From assembly GCF_027622855.1 (NCBI RefSeq), contig NZ_JAPZVR010000001.1, forward strand, positions 28,068 to 92,067: DNA of 64,000 bases, written 5' to 3'. Below the pieces are notes generated by a model. It saw nothing but the letters and a program-made list of their open reading frames with translations. It searched no databases and was not told where the DNA came from. Below are positions 38,493 to 47,243 of the stretch, one piece after another. The position numbers and the translations under genes were made by a program. Within the stretch, counting starts at the first letter, position 1. Each line of letters opens with the position of its first letter. The stretch is from Glycomyces algeriensis. GTDB taxonomy: Bacteria; Actinomycetota; Actinomycetes; Mycobacteriales; Micromonosporaceae.

Positions 38493-39614
38493 GTGAAAGT
38501 CGCCGTCCCCCGCGAGATCAAGAACAACGAGTACCGCGTCGCCCTCACCCCCGCCGGGGTCCACGAGCTCGTCGCCGCCGGCCACGACGTCGCGATCGAG
38601 ACCGGCGCCGGCACCGGCTCCGCGATCAGCGACAACGACTACCGCGAGGCCGGGGCGCTCATCTACCCCGACGCCGACTCCACTTGGGCCGCAGGCGATC
38701 TCGTCCTCAAGGTCAAGGAGCCGATCCAGGCCGAGTTCCACCGGATGCAGCCCGGTCAGACCCTCTTCACCTACCTCCACCTCGCCGCGGGCGCCGACTG
38801 CACCGAAGCGCTCCTCGAGCACCACGTCACCGGCATCGCCTACGAGACCGTGCAGACCGCCGACGGCCGCCTGCCGCTCCTGGCGCCCATGAGCGAGGTG
38901 GCCGGACGCCTCGCCGTCCAGGCCGGCGCCTACCACCTGCAGCGCCCCGAAGGCGGCCGCGGCACCCTCATGGGCGGCGTCCCCGGGACCGCACCCGCGC
39001 GCGTGGTCATCATCGGCGCGGGCGTCTCCGGCATGAACGCCGCCGCCATCGCCGTCGGGATGCGCGCCGACGTCGAGCTCCTCGACCTCAACGTCGACAA
39101 GCTCCACATCGCCGACGACCTGTACCAGGGCCGCCTGCGCACCATCGTCTCCAACCGCTTCGAGGTCAAGCGCGCCTGCAGCGAGGCCGACCTCGTCATC
39201 GGCGCCGTCCTCGTCCCGGGAGCCAAGGCCCCCACCGTGGTCGACGACGAAGTGCTCGCCGAGATGAAGGACGGCGCGGTCCTCGTCGACATCGCGATCG
39301 ACCAGGGCGGCTGCTTCGCGTACTCCAAGCCCACCACCCACGACGACCCCACGTTCACCCACGCGGGCAAACTCTTCTACTGCGTCGCGAACATGCCCGG
39401 GGCCGTGCCGAACACGTCGACGTACGCGCTGACGAACGCCACCCTCCCGTACGTCATGAAGCTCGCCAACCTCGGCTGGGCCGCGGCGCTCAAGGCCGAC
39501 CCGGCCCTCGCGCGCGGCCTCAACACGTACGCCGGGCAGGTCGTCAACGAACCGGTCGCGATCACGCATCACCTGCCGCTCAAGCCGATCGCGCAGGTGC
39601 TCGCGGAGAACTGA
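38493..39614 (+). CDS. ald: alanine dehydrogenase
   Basis: A 373-residue enzyme, the normal size, interconverting alanine with pyruvate and ammonia using NAD. It opens with VKVAVPREIKNNEYRVALTP; the substrate lysine region is LVLKVKEPI and the NAD-binding motif is VVIIGAGVSGMNAAAIAVGM. DIAIDQGGCF and the HDDPTF stretch complete the family signature. The GTG at 38493 has GGAAGGA about 8 bases upstream. Its product links amino acid and central carbon metabolism; no specific regulator is adjacent. Confidence 0.95.
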   Translation: MKVAVPREIKNNEYRVALTPAGVHELVAAGHDVAIETGAGTGSAISDNDYREAGALIYPDADSTWAAGDLVLKVKEPIQAEFHRMQPGQTLFTYLHLAAGADCTEALLEHHVTGIAYETVQTADGRLPLLAPMSEVAGRLAVQAGAYHLQRPEGGRGTLMGGVPGTAPARVVIIGAGVSGMNAAAIAVGMRADVELLDLNVDKLHIADDLYQGRLRTIVSNRFEVKRACSEADLVIGAVLVPGAKAPTVVDDEVLAEMKDGAVLVDIAIDQGGCFAYSKPTTHDDPTFTHAGKLFYCVANMPGAVPNTSTYALTNATLPYVMKLANLGWAAALKADPALARGLNTYAGQVVNEPVAITHHLPLKPIAQVLAEN

Positions 39615-39785
39615 CGTCCCAACAGGACTCGGGCCCCACGCCGCACAGCGGGCGAACTCACGCCGGGTGCCTCGGAGTCTCCCAAGCCGTCGACAGCCTC
39701 GATACACTGACGTACAGTCGCTAAGACAGGCAATGGTGAGACGCCCGGCACCCGGTGTCGACCTCGCACCCGGAGGCGCGAAGAA

Positions 39786-40712
39786 ATGAGCAGTGTGGAC
39801 AGCAACGACAAATGGGCGGCCTTGCGGGGCGCCGCGCAGATGCCTCCCGCTGACCCCGACAGTGATCTCTCCTCGCCCGATCCCGAGGCCTACACGAACA
39901 AGCGCGAGATCCCGCAGCCCCAGCCGCTGGAACGCCACGGCCCGGCCCGCGTCATCGCCATGGCCAACCAGAAGGGCGGGGTGGGCAAGACCACCACGAC
40001 CATCAACCTTGGTGCGGCCCTTGCCGAATACGGCCGCAAGGTGCTCATGGTCGACTTCGACCCGCAGGGCGCGCTCTCGGTCGGCTTCGGCACCAACCCC
40101 CACACCCTCGACCTCACCGTCTACAACCTCCTCATGCAGGACGACGTCGACATCGACGACGTCATGGTCAAGACGAACGTCGCGGGCCTGCGCCTCCTCC
40201 CGGCCAACATCGACCTCTCGGCCGCGGAGATCCAGCTCGTCAACGAGGTCGCCCGCGAGCAGACCCTCGCCCGCGTCCTGCGGCCGGTCATCCCCGACTT
40301 CGACTACATCCTCATCGACTGCCAGCCCTCCCTGGGGCTCTTGACGATCAACGCGCTCACCGCCGCGCACTCCGTGCTCGTCCCGCTCGAGTGCGAGTTC
40401 TTCTCGCTGCGCGGCGTCGCCCTCCTCCTCGACACCGTCGACAAGGTCCGCGAGCGCCTCAACTACGACCTCGAGCTCGACGGCATCCTCGCGACCATGT
40501 ACGACTCGCGCACCACGCACTCGCGCCAGGTCCTCCAGCGCGTCGTGGAAGCCTTCGGCGACAAGGTGTTCTCCACCGTCATCACCCGCACCGTGCGCTT
40601 CCCCGAGACCACCGTCGCCGGCGAGCCCATCACCACCTGGGCCCCCGCCTCCTCCGGCGCGCGGGCCTACCGCCAGCTCGCCCGCGAACTCATCGCGGCG
40701 ACCGACAAGTGA
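39786..40712 (+). CDS. ParA/Soj family ATPase
   Basis: A 308-residue deviant Walker A ATPase. KGGVGKTTTTINLGAALAEY is the deviant P-loop; VDFDPQGALSVGFG and LIDCQPSLGLLTINAL follow. An extra ~55-residue N-terminal tail is Pro- and Asp-rich. It is not paired with a ParB here but with ScpA and ScpB, as in Rv1708-Rv1710, so it probably works with the condensin in chromosome organisation and is not the main origin-segregation ParA. TACACT upstream (near 39705) may be a -10 box. The stop codon lies inside the first copy of a 14-bp tandem repeat. Confidence 0.9.
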   Translation: MSSVDSNDKWAALRGAAQMPPADPDSDLSSPDPEAYTNKREIPQPQPLERHGPARVIAMANQKGGVGKTTTTINLGAALAEYGRKVLMVDFDPQGALSVGFGTNPHTLDLTVYNLLMQDDVDIDDVMVKTNVAGLRLLPANIDLSAAEIQLVNEVAREQTLARVLRPVIPDFDYILIDCQPSLGLLTINALTAAHSVLVPLECEFFSLRGVALLLDTVDKVRERLNYDLELDGILATMYDSRTTHSRQVLQRVVEAFGDKVFSTVITRTVRFPETTVAGEPITTWAPASSGARAYRQLARELIAATDK

Positions 40713-40767
40713 TCACCGACAGGTGGGCACCGAGAAGTGAGCACCGAGAAGTGGGCACCGACAAATA
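40706..40767 (+). repeat. four tandem 14-bp repeats spanning the parA-like stop codon
   Basis: CAAGTGATCACCGA (40706-40719), CAGGTGGGCACCGA, GAAGTGAGCACCGA and GAAGTGGGCACCGA (to 40761) stand head to tail, followed by a partial copy CAAATA. The core is AAGTGNGCACCGA. The first unit contains the parA stop. It could be a protein-binding iteron or simple slippage. Confidence 0.85.
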
Positions 40768-40845
40768 GGGCCCCGAAGTCCTTACGCCCCATGAAACCCG
40801 GAGTTCACCCCGTAGTGGTCCGGGCGCCCGACTAAGCTTGCGTCC

Positions 40846-41721
40846 GTGACCGACCAGCAGCCGCCCCAGCTCCCGACCCAGCGGGAGGGCGAACCGGAGG
40901 AGGCCGAGAGCGGCTTCCACGTCCGGCTCGCCAATTTCGAGGGCCCGTTCGACCTGCTGCTCCAGCTCATCGGCAAGCACAAGCTCGACGTCACCGAACT
41001 CGCCCTCCACCAGGTCGCCTCCGAGTTCATCACCTACGTCACCGGCCTCGACGACGCCTGGAACCTCGAGGAGACCTCCGAGTTCCTCCTCATCGCCGCC
41101 ACCCTCCTCGACCTCAAGACCGCCCGGCTCCTGCCCGGCACCGTCGTCGACGACGAAGAGGACCTCGCCCTCCTCGAAGCCCGCGACCTCCTCTTCGCCC
41201 GGCTCCTGCAGTACAAGGCCTACAAAGAGGCCGCCGGCGCCATCGCGACCTTCGTCGAGTCCGCCTCGACCCGCATCCCCCGCAACGTCGGCCTCGAAGA
41301 CCGCTACAAGGGCCTGCTCCCCGAACTCATCCTCGACCTCACCCCCGAGGAGTTCGCCGCGCTGGCGGGCAAGGCGATGAAACCCAAACCGCCGCCCACC
41401 GTCGGCACCGGCCACATCCACATGCAGCGCGTCTCCGTGCGCGAGCACGCCGTCATCATCTCCCGCCGCCTCCAGCGCGTCCAGACCGCGACCTTCCGGG
41501 CCCTCACCTCCGACTGCGAGTCCCACCTCGAAGTCGTCGCCCGGTTCCTCGCCCTCCTGGAGCTCTACCGCGAGGCCCTCGTCGGCTTCGAGCAGATGCA
41601 GGCCCTCGGCGAGCTCACCGTCCGCTGGCTCGGCGGGAACGTCACCGAGATCGACGTCGACGAGTACGCGGGAGCACCCGCGGAACTGCAGGCACCACCG
41701 GGGGAGGAACCGAGCACATGA
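40846..41721 (+). CDS. scpA: segregation and condensation protein A
   Basis: A 291-residue kleisin subunit of the SMC-ScpAB condensin. The N-terminal kleisin helix region is FHVRLANFEGPFDLLLQLIG, followed by TEFLLIAATLLDLK-type sequence (ETSEFLLIAATLLDLKTARLL) and a C-terminal winged-helix region. The GTG at 40846 lacks a ribosome site but has TAAGCT (40833-40838) 7 bases before it, so it may be leaderless and have its own promoter. The stop overlaps the scpB start as ATGA. Confidence 0.93.
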   Translation: MTDQQPPQLPTQREGEPEEAESGFHVRLANFEGPFDLLLQLIGKHKLDVTELALHQVASEFITYVTGLDDAWNLEETSEFLLIAATLLDLKTARLLPGTVVDDEEDLALLEARDLLFARLLQYKAYKEAAGAIATFVESASTRIPRNVGLEDRYKGLLPELILDLTPEEFAALAGKAMKPKPPPTVGTGHIHMQRVSVREHAVIISRRLQRVQTATFRALTSDCESHLEVVARFLALLELYREALVGFEQMQALGELTVRWLGGNVTEIDVDEYAGAPAELQAPPGEEPST

Positions 41722-42476
41722 CCGAGCACCTGGGGGAGTCCCTCGAGCAGGACCTGGCGACGTGGAAGATGCCCGGCGCGCGCCAGGAGGCCGCGCCGCT
41801 GCGCCCCGACACGCCCGCCGACGAACCGCTCGCCGAAGGCGACGAGTACGCGGCCGCGCTGGCCGCCGTCCCCGCCCAAGCCGCGGAGGACGCGGAACCC
41901 GAGGTCACGGGCACGAGGCCCGTCCCCGACGACGTCGACCTCGGCGCCGTCCTGGAGGCGATCCTCATGATCGCCGAAGAGCCGCTGAGCGAGGAGTTCC
42001 TCTCCTCGGTATTGGAGCGGCCACGTTCACAGGTGCGCGAGCAACTGGGCCGACTCAGCGCCGAATACACTGGTGACGGACGCGGATTCGATCTGCGTCG
42101 CCAAGCCGGCGGCTGGCGCTTCTACACCCGGGCCGACTACGCCCCGTACGTGGAGCGTTTCGTCACCGACGGCGCCTCCGCCCGCCTCACCAAGGCGGCG
42201 TTGGAGACGCTCGCCGTGGTGGCCTACAGGCAGCCGGTCACCCGCGGCCGCATCTCGGCCATCCGGGGCGTGAACTGCGACGGCGTCATGCGCACGCTCG
42301 TCGCGCGCGGCCTGGTCGAGGAGTGCGGGACCGACCCGGACTCGACGGCGACGCTCTACCGCACCACCACCCTGTTCTTGGAGAAGATCGGACTGGACAC
42401 GGTCGCCCAGCTGCCAGAGCTGGCACCGTTCCTACCGGACGACGTGACGGATATCGAGGAAGATGAACAACGCTGA
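41718..42476 (+). CDS. scpB: segregation and condensation protein B
   Basis: A 252-residue ScpB with two winged-helix domains. LEAILMIAEEPLSEEFLSSV starts the first and TKAALETLAVVAYRQPVTRG the second; RISAIRGVNCDGVMRTLVAR is the best-conserved stretch. The ~70 residues before them are acidic and likely disordered, as in other actinomycetes. It binds ScpA within the condensin. It overlaps scpA by 4 bases and the pseudouridine synthase by 14, so all three are translated as one unit. Confidence 0.93.
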   Translation: MTEHLGESLEQDLATWKMPGARQEAAPLRPDTPADEPLAEGDEYAAALAAVPAQAAEDAEPEVTGTRPVPDDVDLGAVLEAILMIAEEPLSEEFLSSVLERPRSQVREQLGRLSAEYTGDGRGFDLRRQAGGWRFYTRADYAPYVERFVTDGASARLTKAALETLAVVAYRQPVTRGRISAIRGVNCDGVMRTLVARGLVEECGTDPDSTATLYRTTTLFLEKIGLDTVAQLPELAPFLPDDVTDIEEDEQR

Positions 42477-43200
42477 CGAAGAGGGCATCCGCCTGCAGAA
42501 AGTCCTGTCGCAGGCCGGGATCGCCTCCCGCCGTGCCGCAGAGGACCTGATCACCCGCGGCAAGGTGAAGGTCAACGGCGAGCGCGCCCACCTGGGCCAG
42601 CGCGTGGACACGTCGAAGGACGTCATCCACGTCTCCGGCAAGCGGGTCATGACCGACGTCGACAAGGTGTACTTCGCGATCAACAAGCCGCGCGGCATCG
42701 TCTCGACCATGGAGGACGACGAGGGCCGCCGCTGCCTCGCCGAGTTCGCCAAGGGCATCGACCAGCGCGTCTTCCACGTGGGCCGGCTCGACACCGACTC
42801 CGAGGGCCTGCTGCTGCTCACCAACGACGGGGAGCTGGCCAACCGCATCATGCACCCCTCGCACGGGCTGCCGAAGGTCTACCGGGCGCAGGTCGCCGGG
42901 ATCATGGACCGCGCCACCTGGAACAAGCTGCTCAAGGGCGTCGAGCTCGACGACGGCATCGCGAAGGCCGACAAGCTCAAGATCATCGACGAGCACGCCG
43001 GCCAGTCGTTGATCGAGATCACCATCCACGAGGGCCGCAAGCACATTGTGAGGCGGCTCATGGACGAGGTCGACCACCACGTCTCGCGCCTCGTGCGCAC
43101 CGAGATGGGCCCGGTCAAGCTGCGCAACCTCAAGCCGGGGACGCTCCGCAGGCTCACTCCGAACGAGGTGGGGGAGCTGTACCGCGAGGTCGGACTCTAG
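42463..43200 (+). CDS. RsuA/RluB family pseudouridine synthase
   Basis: A 245-residue rRNA pseudouridine synthase. An N-terminal S4 domain (RLQKVLSQAGIASRRAAEDLI) precedes the catalytic domain, where the active-site Asp lies in VGRLDTDSEGLLLLTNDG. EGRKHIVRRLMDEV is the C-terminal family motif. RluB modifies 23S rRNA and RsuA 16S rRNA; position after scpB is typical of RluB-like members. The start overlaps scpB by 14 bases. Confidence 0.9.
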   Translation: MNNADEEGIRLQKVLSQAGIASRRAAEDLITRGKVKVNGERAHLGQRVDTSKDVIHVSGKRVMTDVDKVYFAINKPRGIVSTMEDDEGRRCLAEFAKGIDQRVFHVGRLDTDSEGLLLLTNDGELANRIMHPSHGLPKVYRAQVAGIMDRATWNKLLKGVELDDGIAKADKLKIIDEHAGQSLIEITIHEGRKHIVRRLMDEVDHHVSRLVRTEMGPVKLRNLKPGTLRRLTPNEVGELYREVGL

Positions 43201-43244
43201 CTGGCTGTACTGACGGAAGGGCATGGCCCGGTTAATGTTCGGGC

Positions 43245-43619
43245 ATGTCAACGATTCTGAACGTGATCTGGTTCGTGCTGGCCGGGCTCTGGCTCGCGAT
43301 CGGCTACTTCCTCACGGGTCTGCTCTTCTGCATCTTCATCGTGACCATCCCGTTCGGCATCGCCAACATGCGCCTGGCCGGGTACGTCCTGTGGCCGTTC
43401 GGGCGGACCGTCGTCTACGACCGGAACGCCGGCTGCTTCTCGCTGCTGGGCAACGTGCTGTGGCTGATCCTGTTCGGCTGGGAGCTCGCGCTGGCGCACC
43501 TCGTCACCGGGTTCCTCCAGGCGATCACGATCATCGGCATCCCGCTGGCGGTGGCGAACTGGAAGATGATCCCGATGGCGCTGTGGCCGATGGGCGCGCG
43601 AGTGGTGGAGAAGCGCTGA
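43245..43619 (+). CDS. YccF domain inner-membrane protein
   Basis: A 124-residue protein of the YccF family. Two YccF repeats are seen: ILNVIWFVLAGLWLAIGYFL with PFGIANMRLAGYVLWPFG, then LLGNVLWLILFGWELALAHL with GIPLAVANWKMIPMALWPMG. Three or four membrane helices are expected. The function of the family is unclear. The ATG at 43245 has only a TAATGT box 6 bases upstream and no ribosome site, so it may be leaderless and independent of rluB. Confidence 0.88.
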   Translation: MSTILNVIWFVLAGLWLAIGYFLTGLLFCIFIVTIPFGIANMRLAGYVLWPFGRTVVYDRNAGCFSLLGNVLWLILFGWELALAHLVTGFLQAITIIGIPLAVANWKMIPMALWPMGARVVEKR

Positions 43620-43637
43620 TCGGGCGAGTCCCCAATA

Positions 43638-43669
43638 GTGAGGTCATTCCACACCTCACCAGGTATAAC
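43638..43669 (+). promoter_or_regulatory. cmk promoter with overlapping inverted repeat
   Basis: TATAAC (43664-43669) is a likely -10 box. GTGAGGT (43638-43644) and ACCTCAC (43653-43659) form a 7-bp inverted repeat covering the -35 region, a good place for a repressor or activator. The start codon of cmk is 51 bases downstream. Confidence 0.5.
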
Positions 43670-43720
43670 CGGGCATGATGTAGGTTTGCTTGGTTTGCAG
43701 TTGAAGAACGGAGCGCGACA

Positions 43721-44398
43721 GTGCCTGAGCAGAAGAGCGGACCGGTCGTCGCGATCGACGGCCCGTCCGGGGCCGGGAAGTCGACCGTGGCCAAGACCTT
43801 GGCGACGGCGATCGACGCCGCGTACCTCGACACCGGCGCCATGTACCGCGCCGCGACGCTGGCGGTCCTCAACGCCGGCGTCGACCCCTCGCAGACCGCG
43901 CAGGTCACCAAGGCCGTGAAGAACGCGAAGCTCGAGTTCGGGACCACCCCCGAGGACCCGTTCACCCGCGTCGACGGCGAGGACGCCGACCTGGCGATCC
44001 GCGGCGACGACGTGACGAAGGCGGTCTCGGCGGTGGCCGGGAACAAGTCGGTGCGGAAGTTCCTCATCGACGAGCAGCGGCGGATCATCGCCGATGCCAA
44101 GGCGGGCATCGTGGTCGAAGGCCGCGACATCGTCTCGGTCGTCGCTCCCGACGCCGACGTGAAGGTCTACCTGACCGCCGACCCGGTGGAGCGCGCCAAG
44201 CGGCGCGCCGCCGAGAACGGCGCCGACGCGAACGCCACCGCGAAGGACATCGAACGGCGGGACACCGCCGACTCGAAGACCACCAAACCCCTGGAGGCTC
44301 CGGAGGGGGCCGTGGTGATCGACTCCACGACGCTGCCGATCGTGGAGGTAGTGGCCAAGATTCTGGCCTTGCTGAGCAACAGGGAAATTGATGACTGA
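43721..44398 (+). CDS. cmk: cytidylate kinase
   Basis: A 225-residue (d)CMP kinase. The P-loop is [15 protein letters not shown], followed by [16 protein letters not shown] (CMP site) and [24 protein letters not shown], all typical of Cmk. It supplies CDP for nucleic acid and lipid synthesis. The GTG start follows GGAGCG. It overlaps der by 8 bases, the standard arrangement in actinomycetes. Confidence 0.94.
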   Translation: MPEQKSGPVVAIDGPSGAGKSTVAKTLATAIDAAYLDTGAMYRAATLAVLNAGVDPSQTAQVTKAVKNAKLEFGTTPEDPFTRVDGEDADLAIRGDDVTKAVSAVAGNKSVRKFLIDEQRRIIADAKAGIVVEGRDIVSVVAPDADVKVYLTADPVERAKRRAAENGADANATAKDIERRDTADSKTTKPLEAPEGAVVIDSTTLPIVEVVAKILALLSNREIDD

Positions 44399-45782
44399 CG
44401 AAGTGACCTGGACCGGCGACGACGGTTGGAGCGAGAGCGACGACGTCGACGAACGCGGTCCGGTCCCGACGGTGGCCGTTGTCGGCCGCCCCAACGTGGG
44501 CAAGTCGACACTGGTGAACCGCATCCTGGGCCGCCGCGCCGCGGTGGTGCAGGACGAGCCGGGCGTGACCCGCGACCGCGTGGCGTACGACGCCGAATGG
44601 GCCGGGCGCGAATTCAGCCTGGTCGACACCGGCGGCTGGGACCCTGACGCCGAGGGCATGGCGAAGTCCATCGCCCTGCAGGCCGAGCTGGCGATGCGCA
44701 CCGCGGACGTGATCGTGTTCGTGGTCGACTCCCGCGTGGGCCCCACGGACGCCGACGAGGCGGCCGTGCGCATTCTGCGCTCGACCCGCAAGCCGGTGAT
44801 CCTCGTGGCCAACAAGGCCGACTCGGAGCGCCAGGAGGCCGAGGTCCATGAGCTGTGGAGCCTGGGCCTGGGCGAGCCGTTCCCGATCTCGGCGCTGCAC
44901 GGCCGCAACTCGGGCGACCTGCTCGACAAGATCATCTGGGCGTTCCCCGAGGAGCCCACGGGCCAGCTCAAGGAGCGCGGCCCCCGCAAGGTGGCCCTCG
45001 TCGGCCGCCCGAACGTCGGCAAGTCGAGCCTGCTCAACCGGATCGCCGGCGAGGAGCGCGCGGTCGTCGACAACGTCGCGGGCACCACGGTCGACCCGGT
45101 CGACTCGCTCGTGGCGATCGACGGCGAGGACTGGGTCCTGGTCGACACGGCCGGCCTGCGCAAGCGCGTCAAGTTCGCCTCGGGCACCGAGTACTACGCC
45201 TCGCTGCGCACTGAGGCGGCCGTGGAGGCCGCCGAGGTCGCTCTGGTCCTCCTGGACGCCTCCGAGCCCATCAGCGAGCAGGACCAGCGGGTCCTGACGC
45301 AGGTGACCGAGTCCGGGCGCGCGATGGTCCTGGCGTTCAACAAGTGGGACCTCGTGGACGAGGACCGGCGCTACTACCTGGAGAAGGAGATCGACCGCGA
45401 ACTCGGCCAGGTCTCCTGGGCCCCGCGCGTCAACGTCTCGGCCATGACCGGCCGCGCCGTGGAGAAGATCGCCCGCGCCCTGCGTGAGGCCCTGGAAGGC
45501 TGGGGCCAGCGCGTCAGCACCGGTGAGCTGAACAAGTGGATCAGCGACCTCCAGGCCGCCACGCCGCACCCGGTGCGCGCGAACAAGGCCCCGAAGGTCA
45601 TCTACGCGACCCAGGCCGCCGCCGAGCCGCCGCGCTTCCTGCTCTTCACGAACGCGCCGTTCGACAAGCAGTACTTGAAGTTCATCCAGCGCAAGCTCCG
45701 CGAGGACTTCGGTTTCGTCGGGACGCCCATCGACCTGGTGGTCAAACCCCGCGAATCCCGCAAGAAGGACAAGCGGAAATAG
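44391..45782 (+). CDS. der: ribosome biogenesis GTPase Der (EngA)
   Basis: A 463-residue protein with two GTPase domains in tandem and a C-terminal KH-like domain. The two P-loops are [16 protein letters not shown] and [16 protein letters not shown]; the switch and G3 motifs DTGGWDP and DTAGLRK and the NKAD / NKWD motifs follow. It is needed for 50S subunit assembly. The ATG at 44391 is preferred to the TTG immediately before it. AGGGAAA lies 4-10 bases upstream, within the end of cmk. Confidence 0.95.
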   Translation: MTDEVTWTGDDGWSESDDVDERGPVPTVAVVGRPNVGKSTLVNRILGRRAAVVQDEPGVTRDRVAYDAEWAGREFSLVDTGGWDPDAEGMAKSIALQAELAMRTADVIVFVVDSRVGPTDADEAAVRILRSTRKPVILVANKADSERQEAEVHELWSLGLGEPFPISALHGRNSGDLLDKIIWAFPEEPTGQLKERGPRKVALVGRPNVGKSSLLNRIAGEERAVVDNVAGTTVDPVDSLVAIDGEDWVLVDTAGLRKRVKFASGTEYYASLRTEAAVEAAEVALVLLDASEPISEQDQRVLTQVTESGRAMVLAFNKWDLVDEDRRYYLEKEIDRELGQVSWAPRVNVSAMTGRAVEKIARALREALEGWGQRVSTGELNKWISDLQAATPHPVRANKAPKVIYATQAAAEPPRFLLFTNAPFDKQYLKFIQRKLREDFGFVGTPIDLVVKPRESRKKDKRK

Positions 45783-45842
45783 CCATTCTCACACCGGGGA
45801 CCTCGCCGCAGAGGCCCCCAGGACCATAGGCTAAAGTTGGGT

Positions 45843-45863
45843 CCGCCGCGGACAACGCGGCGG
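45843..45863. terminator. hairpin between der and tRNA-Pro
   Basis: CCGCCGCG-GACAA-CGCGGCGG, a perfect 8-bp stem ending 4 bases before the tRNA. It could terminate the cmk-der transcript or act in tRNA 5' processing; a TAGGCT box (about 45828) for the tRNA lies upstream of it. Confidence 0.4.
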
Positions 45864-45867
45864 AAAA

Positions 45868-45941
<74 letters not shown>

Positions 45942-45948
45942 CAGTGAA

Positions 45949-45983
45949 GCCCCAGGCCGGGGACAATGTCCCAGGCCTGGGGC
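45949..45983 (+). terminator. terminator after tRNA-Pro
   Basis: GCCCCAGGCC (45949-45958) and GGCCTGGGGC (45974-45983) form a perfect 10-bp stem with a 15-base loop that can itself partly pair. It starts 7 bases after the tRNA. Confidence 0.65.
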
Positions 45984-46337
45984 ATTGTCGTATGCAGCTC
46001 TCGCTTGTCATTCGCTTGTCTCGATGAACCAGGATGCCTCGGATCGCCTCGGCACGGAACTCCCTGGCTCTATGATCCGGGTCACTCGCGAGCGATCCAA
46101 CTTGAAGGCCCATGACTGCATGCGTTGCTGCAGAACCAGACTTGCGCCGGGACGAAGCGGCTATCCTGGTCCGGCCCAGCAAGCGCCGATCGGCGTCGGG
46201 GAGATCGGGCGTAGTCAGGGTGAAGCGGTACGCCCCTCCTGGGCATCGAGATGCAGGGACGTTCGCATACATTCGCCCGATGAGCTTCAACGCCGCCAGA
46301 TGCAGCGGTGAAATCGTCCTGCTCACGAGAAGCCGCC
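45984..46337. other. non-coding stretch downstream of tRNA-Pro
   Basis: About 350 bases of noticeably lower G+C than the core genes. Short open frames exist on both strands but none has a recognisable product or good start. I found no copy of the tRNA 3' end that would prove an attachment site, and no integrase. It may be decayed mobile DNA. Confidence 0.5.
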
Positions 46338-47132
46338 GTGACCGCAACCGCTGAAAGCTACTTCATCCGTCTCGATCAGCACCGCTACCGGCCTACGGAT
46401 GCGACCAGCGGCGCCTGGAACACCGCCGAGCAGCACATCAGCCCCATGAACGGGTTGATCGTCCAGGCCGTGGAACGATTCTGCAGTGAGCGTGGGCCCG
46501 ACCCGATGGCTCTCAGCCGGATCAGCATCGACATTCTCGGCGCGCTTCCCATGGAACCGTTCAGCGTCGTTGTCGAGGTGATCCGGCCAGGTCGTACCAT
46601 TGAACTGCTCGAGGCGGTAGTCACCTCAGGTGGACGCCCAGCCGTCCGTGCCCGGATCTGGCGCACCATCGGCACCGACACCACCCAGGTCGCGGGCGGC
46701 GAAGCCGACCGGCTCCCTGACCCCAACGATTGCGAACTCCTAGTGCTGAGCGACGACTGGCCCGGCGGCTACATCGACTCGATCAAATTGCGGTCGGTCG
46801 GGACTCCGGAGCCGGGCCGCGGCACAGCTTGGGTCTCGACGGGCACTTCCCTCGTCGCAGACGAGCCCTCGAGCGACCTTGCACGACTCGTCGGTTTGGC
46901 GGACACGGCCAACGGCTTTTGCATGCGTGAGTCCATGGACTCTTGGTTGTTCCCCAACGTCGACTTGGCGATCCAACTGTTTCGTCAACCGACCGGAGTT
47001 CGGCTCGGTCTCGACACGACCGTCGTGTTCGGACCGAGCGGGCTCGGTGTCACCACCACGGCTCTTCATGACGACGCTGGCCACTTCGGCTACGCACAGC
47101 AGTCCCTGACCATCCGAGCCCGCGGCAAGTAG
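46338..47132 (+). CDS. acyl-CoA thioesterase-like (TesB type, double hotdog) protein
   Basis: A 264-residue protein resembling actinobacterial thioesterase-family proteins with two hotdog folds. AWNTAEQHISPMNGLIVQAV and LSRISIDILGALPMEPFSVVVEV suggest the first fold; WLFPNVDLAIQLFRQPTG and LGLDTTVVFGPSGLGVTTTALHDDAGHFGYAQQ the second, the usual TesB-like end. It probably cleaves or binds an acyl-CoA. The GTG at 46338 is chosen; a GTG at 46308 would add 10 residues. Codon use is less GC-biased than in core genes, and neighbours give no pathway clue. Confidence 0.75.
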   Translation: MTATAESYFIRLDQHRYRPTDATSGAWNTAEQHISPMNGLIVQAVERFCSERGPDPMALSRISIDILGALPMEPFSVVVEVIRPGRTIELLEAVVTSGGRPAVRARIWRTIGTDTTQVAGGEADRLPDPNDCELLVLSDDWPGGYIDSIKLRSVGTPEPGRGTAWVSTGTSLVADEPSSDLARLVGLADTANGFCMRESMDSWLFPNVDLAIQLFRQPTGVRLGLDTTVVFGPSGLGVTTTALHDDAGHFGYAQQSLTIRARGK

Positions 47133-47243
47133 CCGTGGTCAACCCGCTTGGCCGTTCCCAAAACCGTTTCTAACAGCGTGGTCAGTGGGGCGGGATTGGA
47201 GGGCCGGCCCGTATTTGGGCGGGGATGATTACCAGGTGCGTCT

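Noticed and set aside
39786-40712. Chromosomal origin-segregation parA or a plasmid partition system
   Set aside because: No parB or parS-like site is adjacent; the scpA-scpB neighbourhood is that of the separate actinobacterial ParA-like protein.
40706-40767. CRISPR or attachment site
   Set aside because: The units are directly adjacent without spacers; there is no integrase or mobile element.
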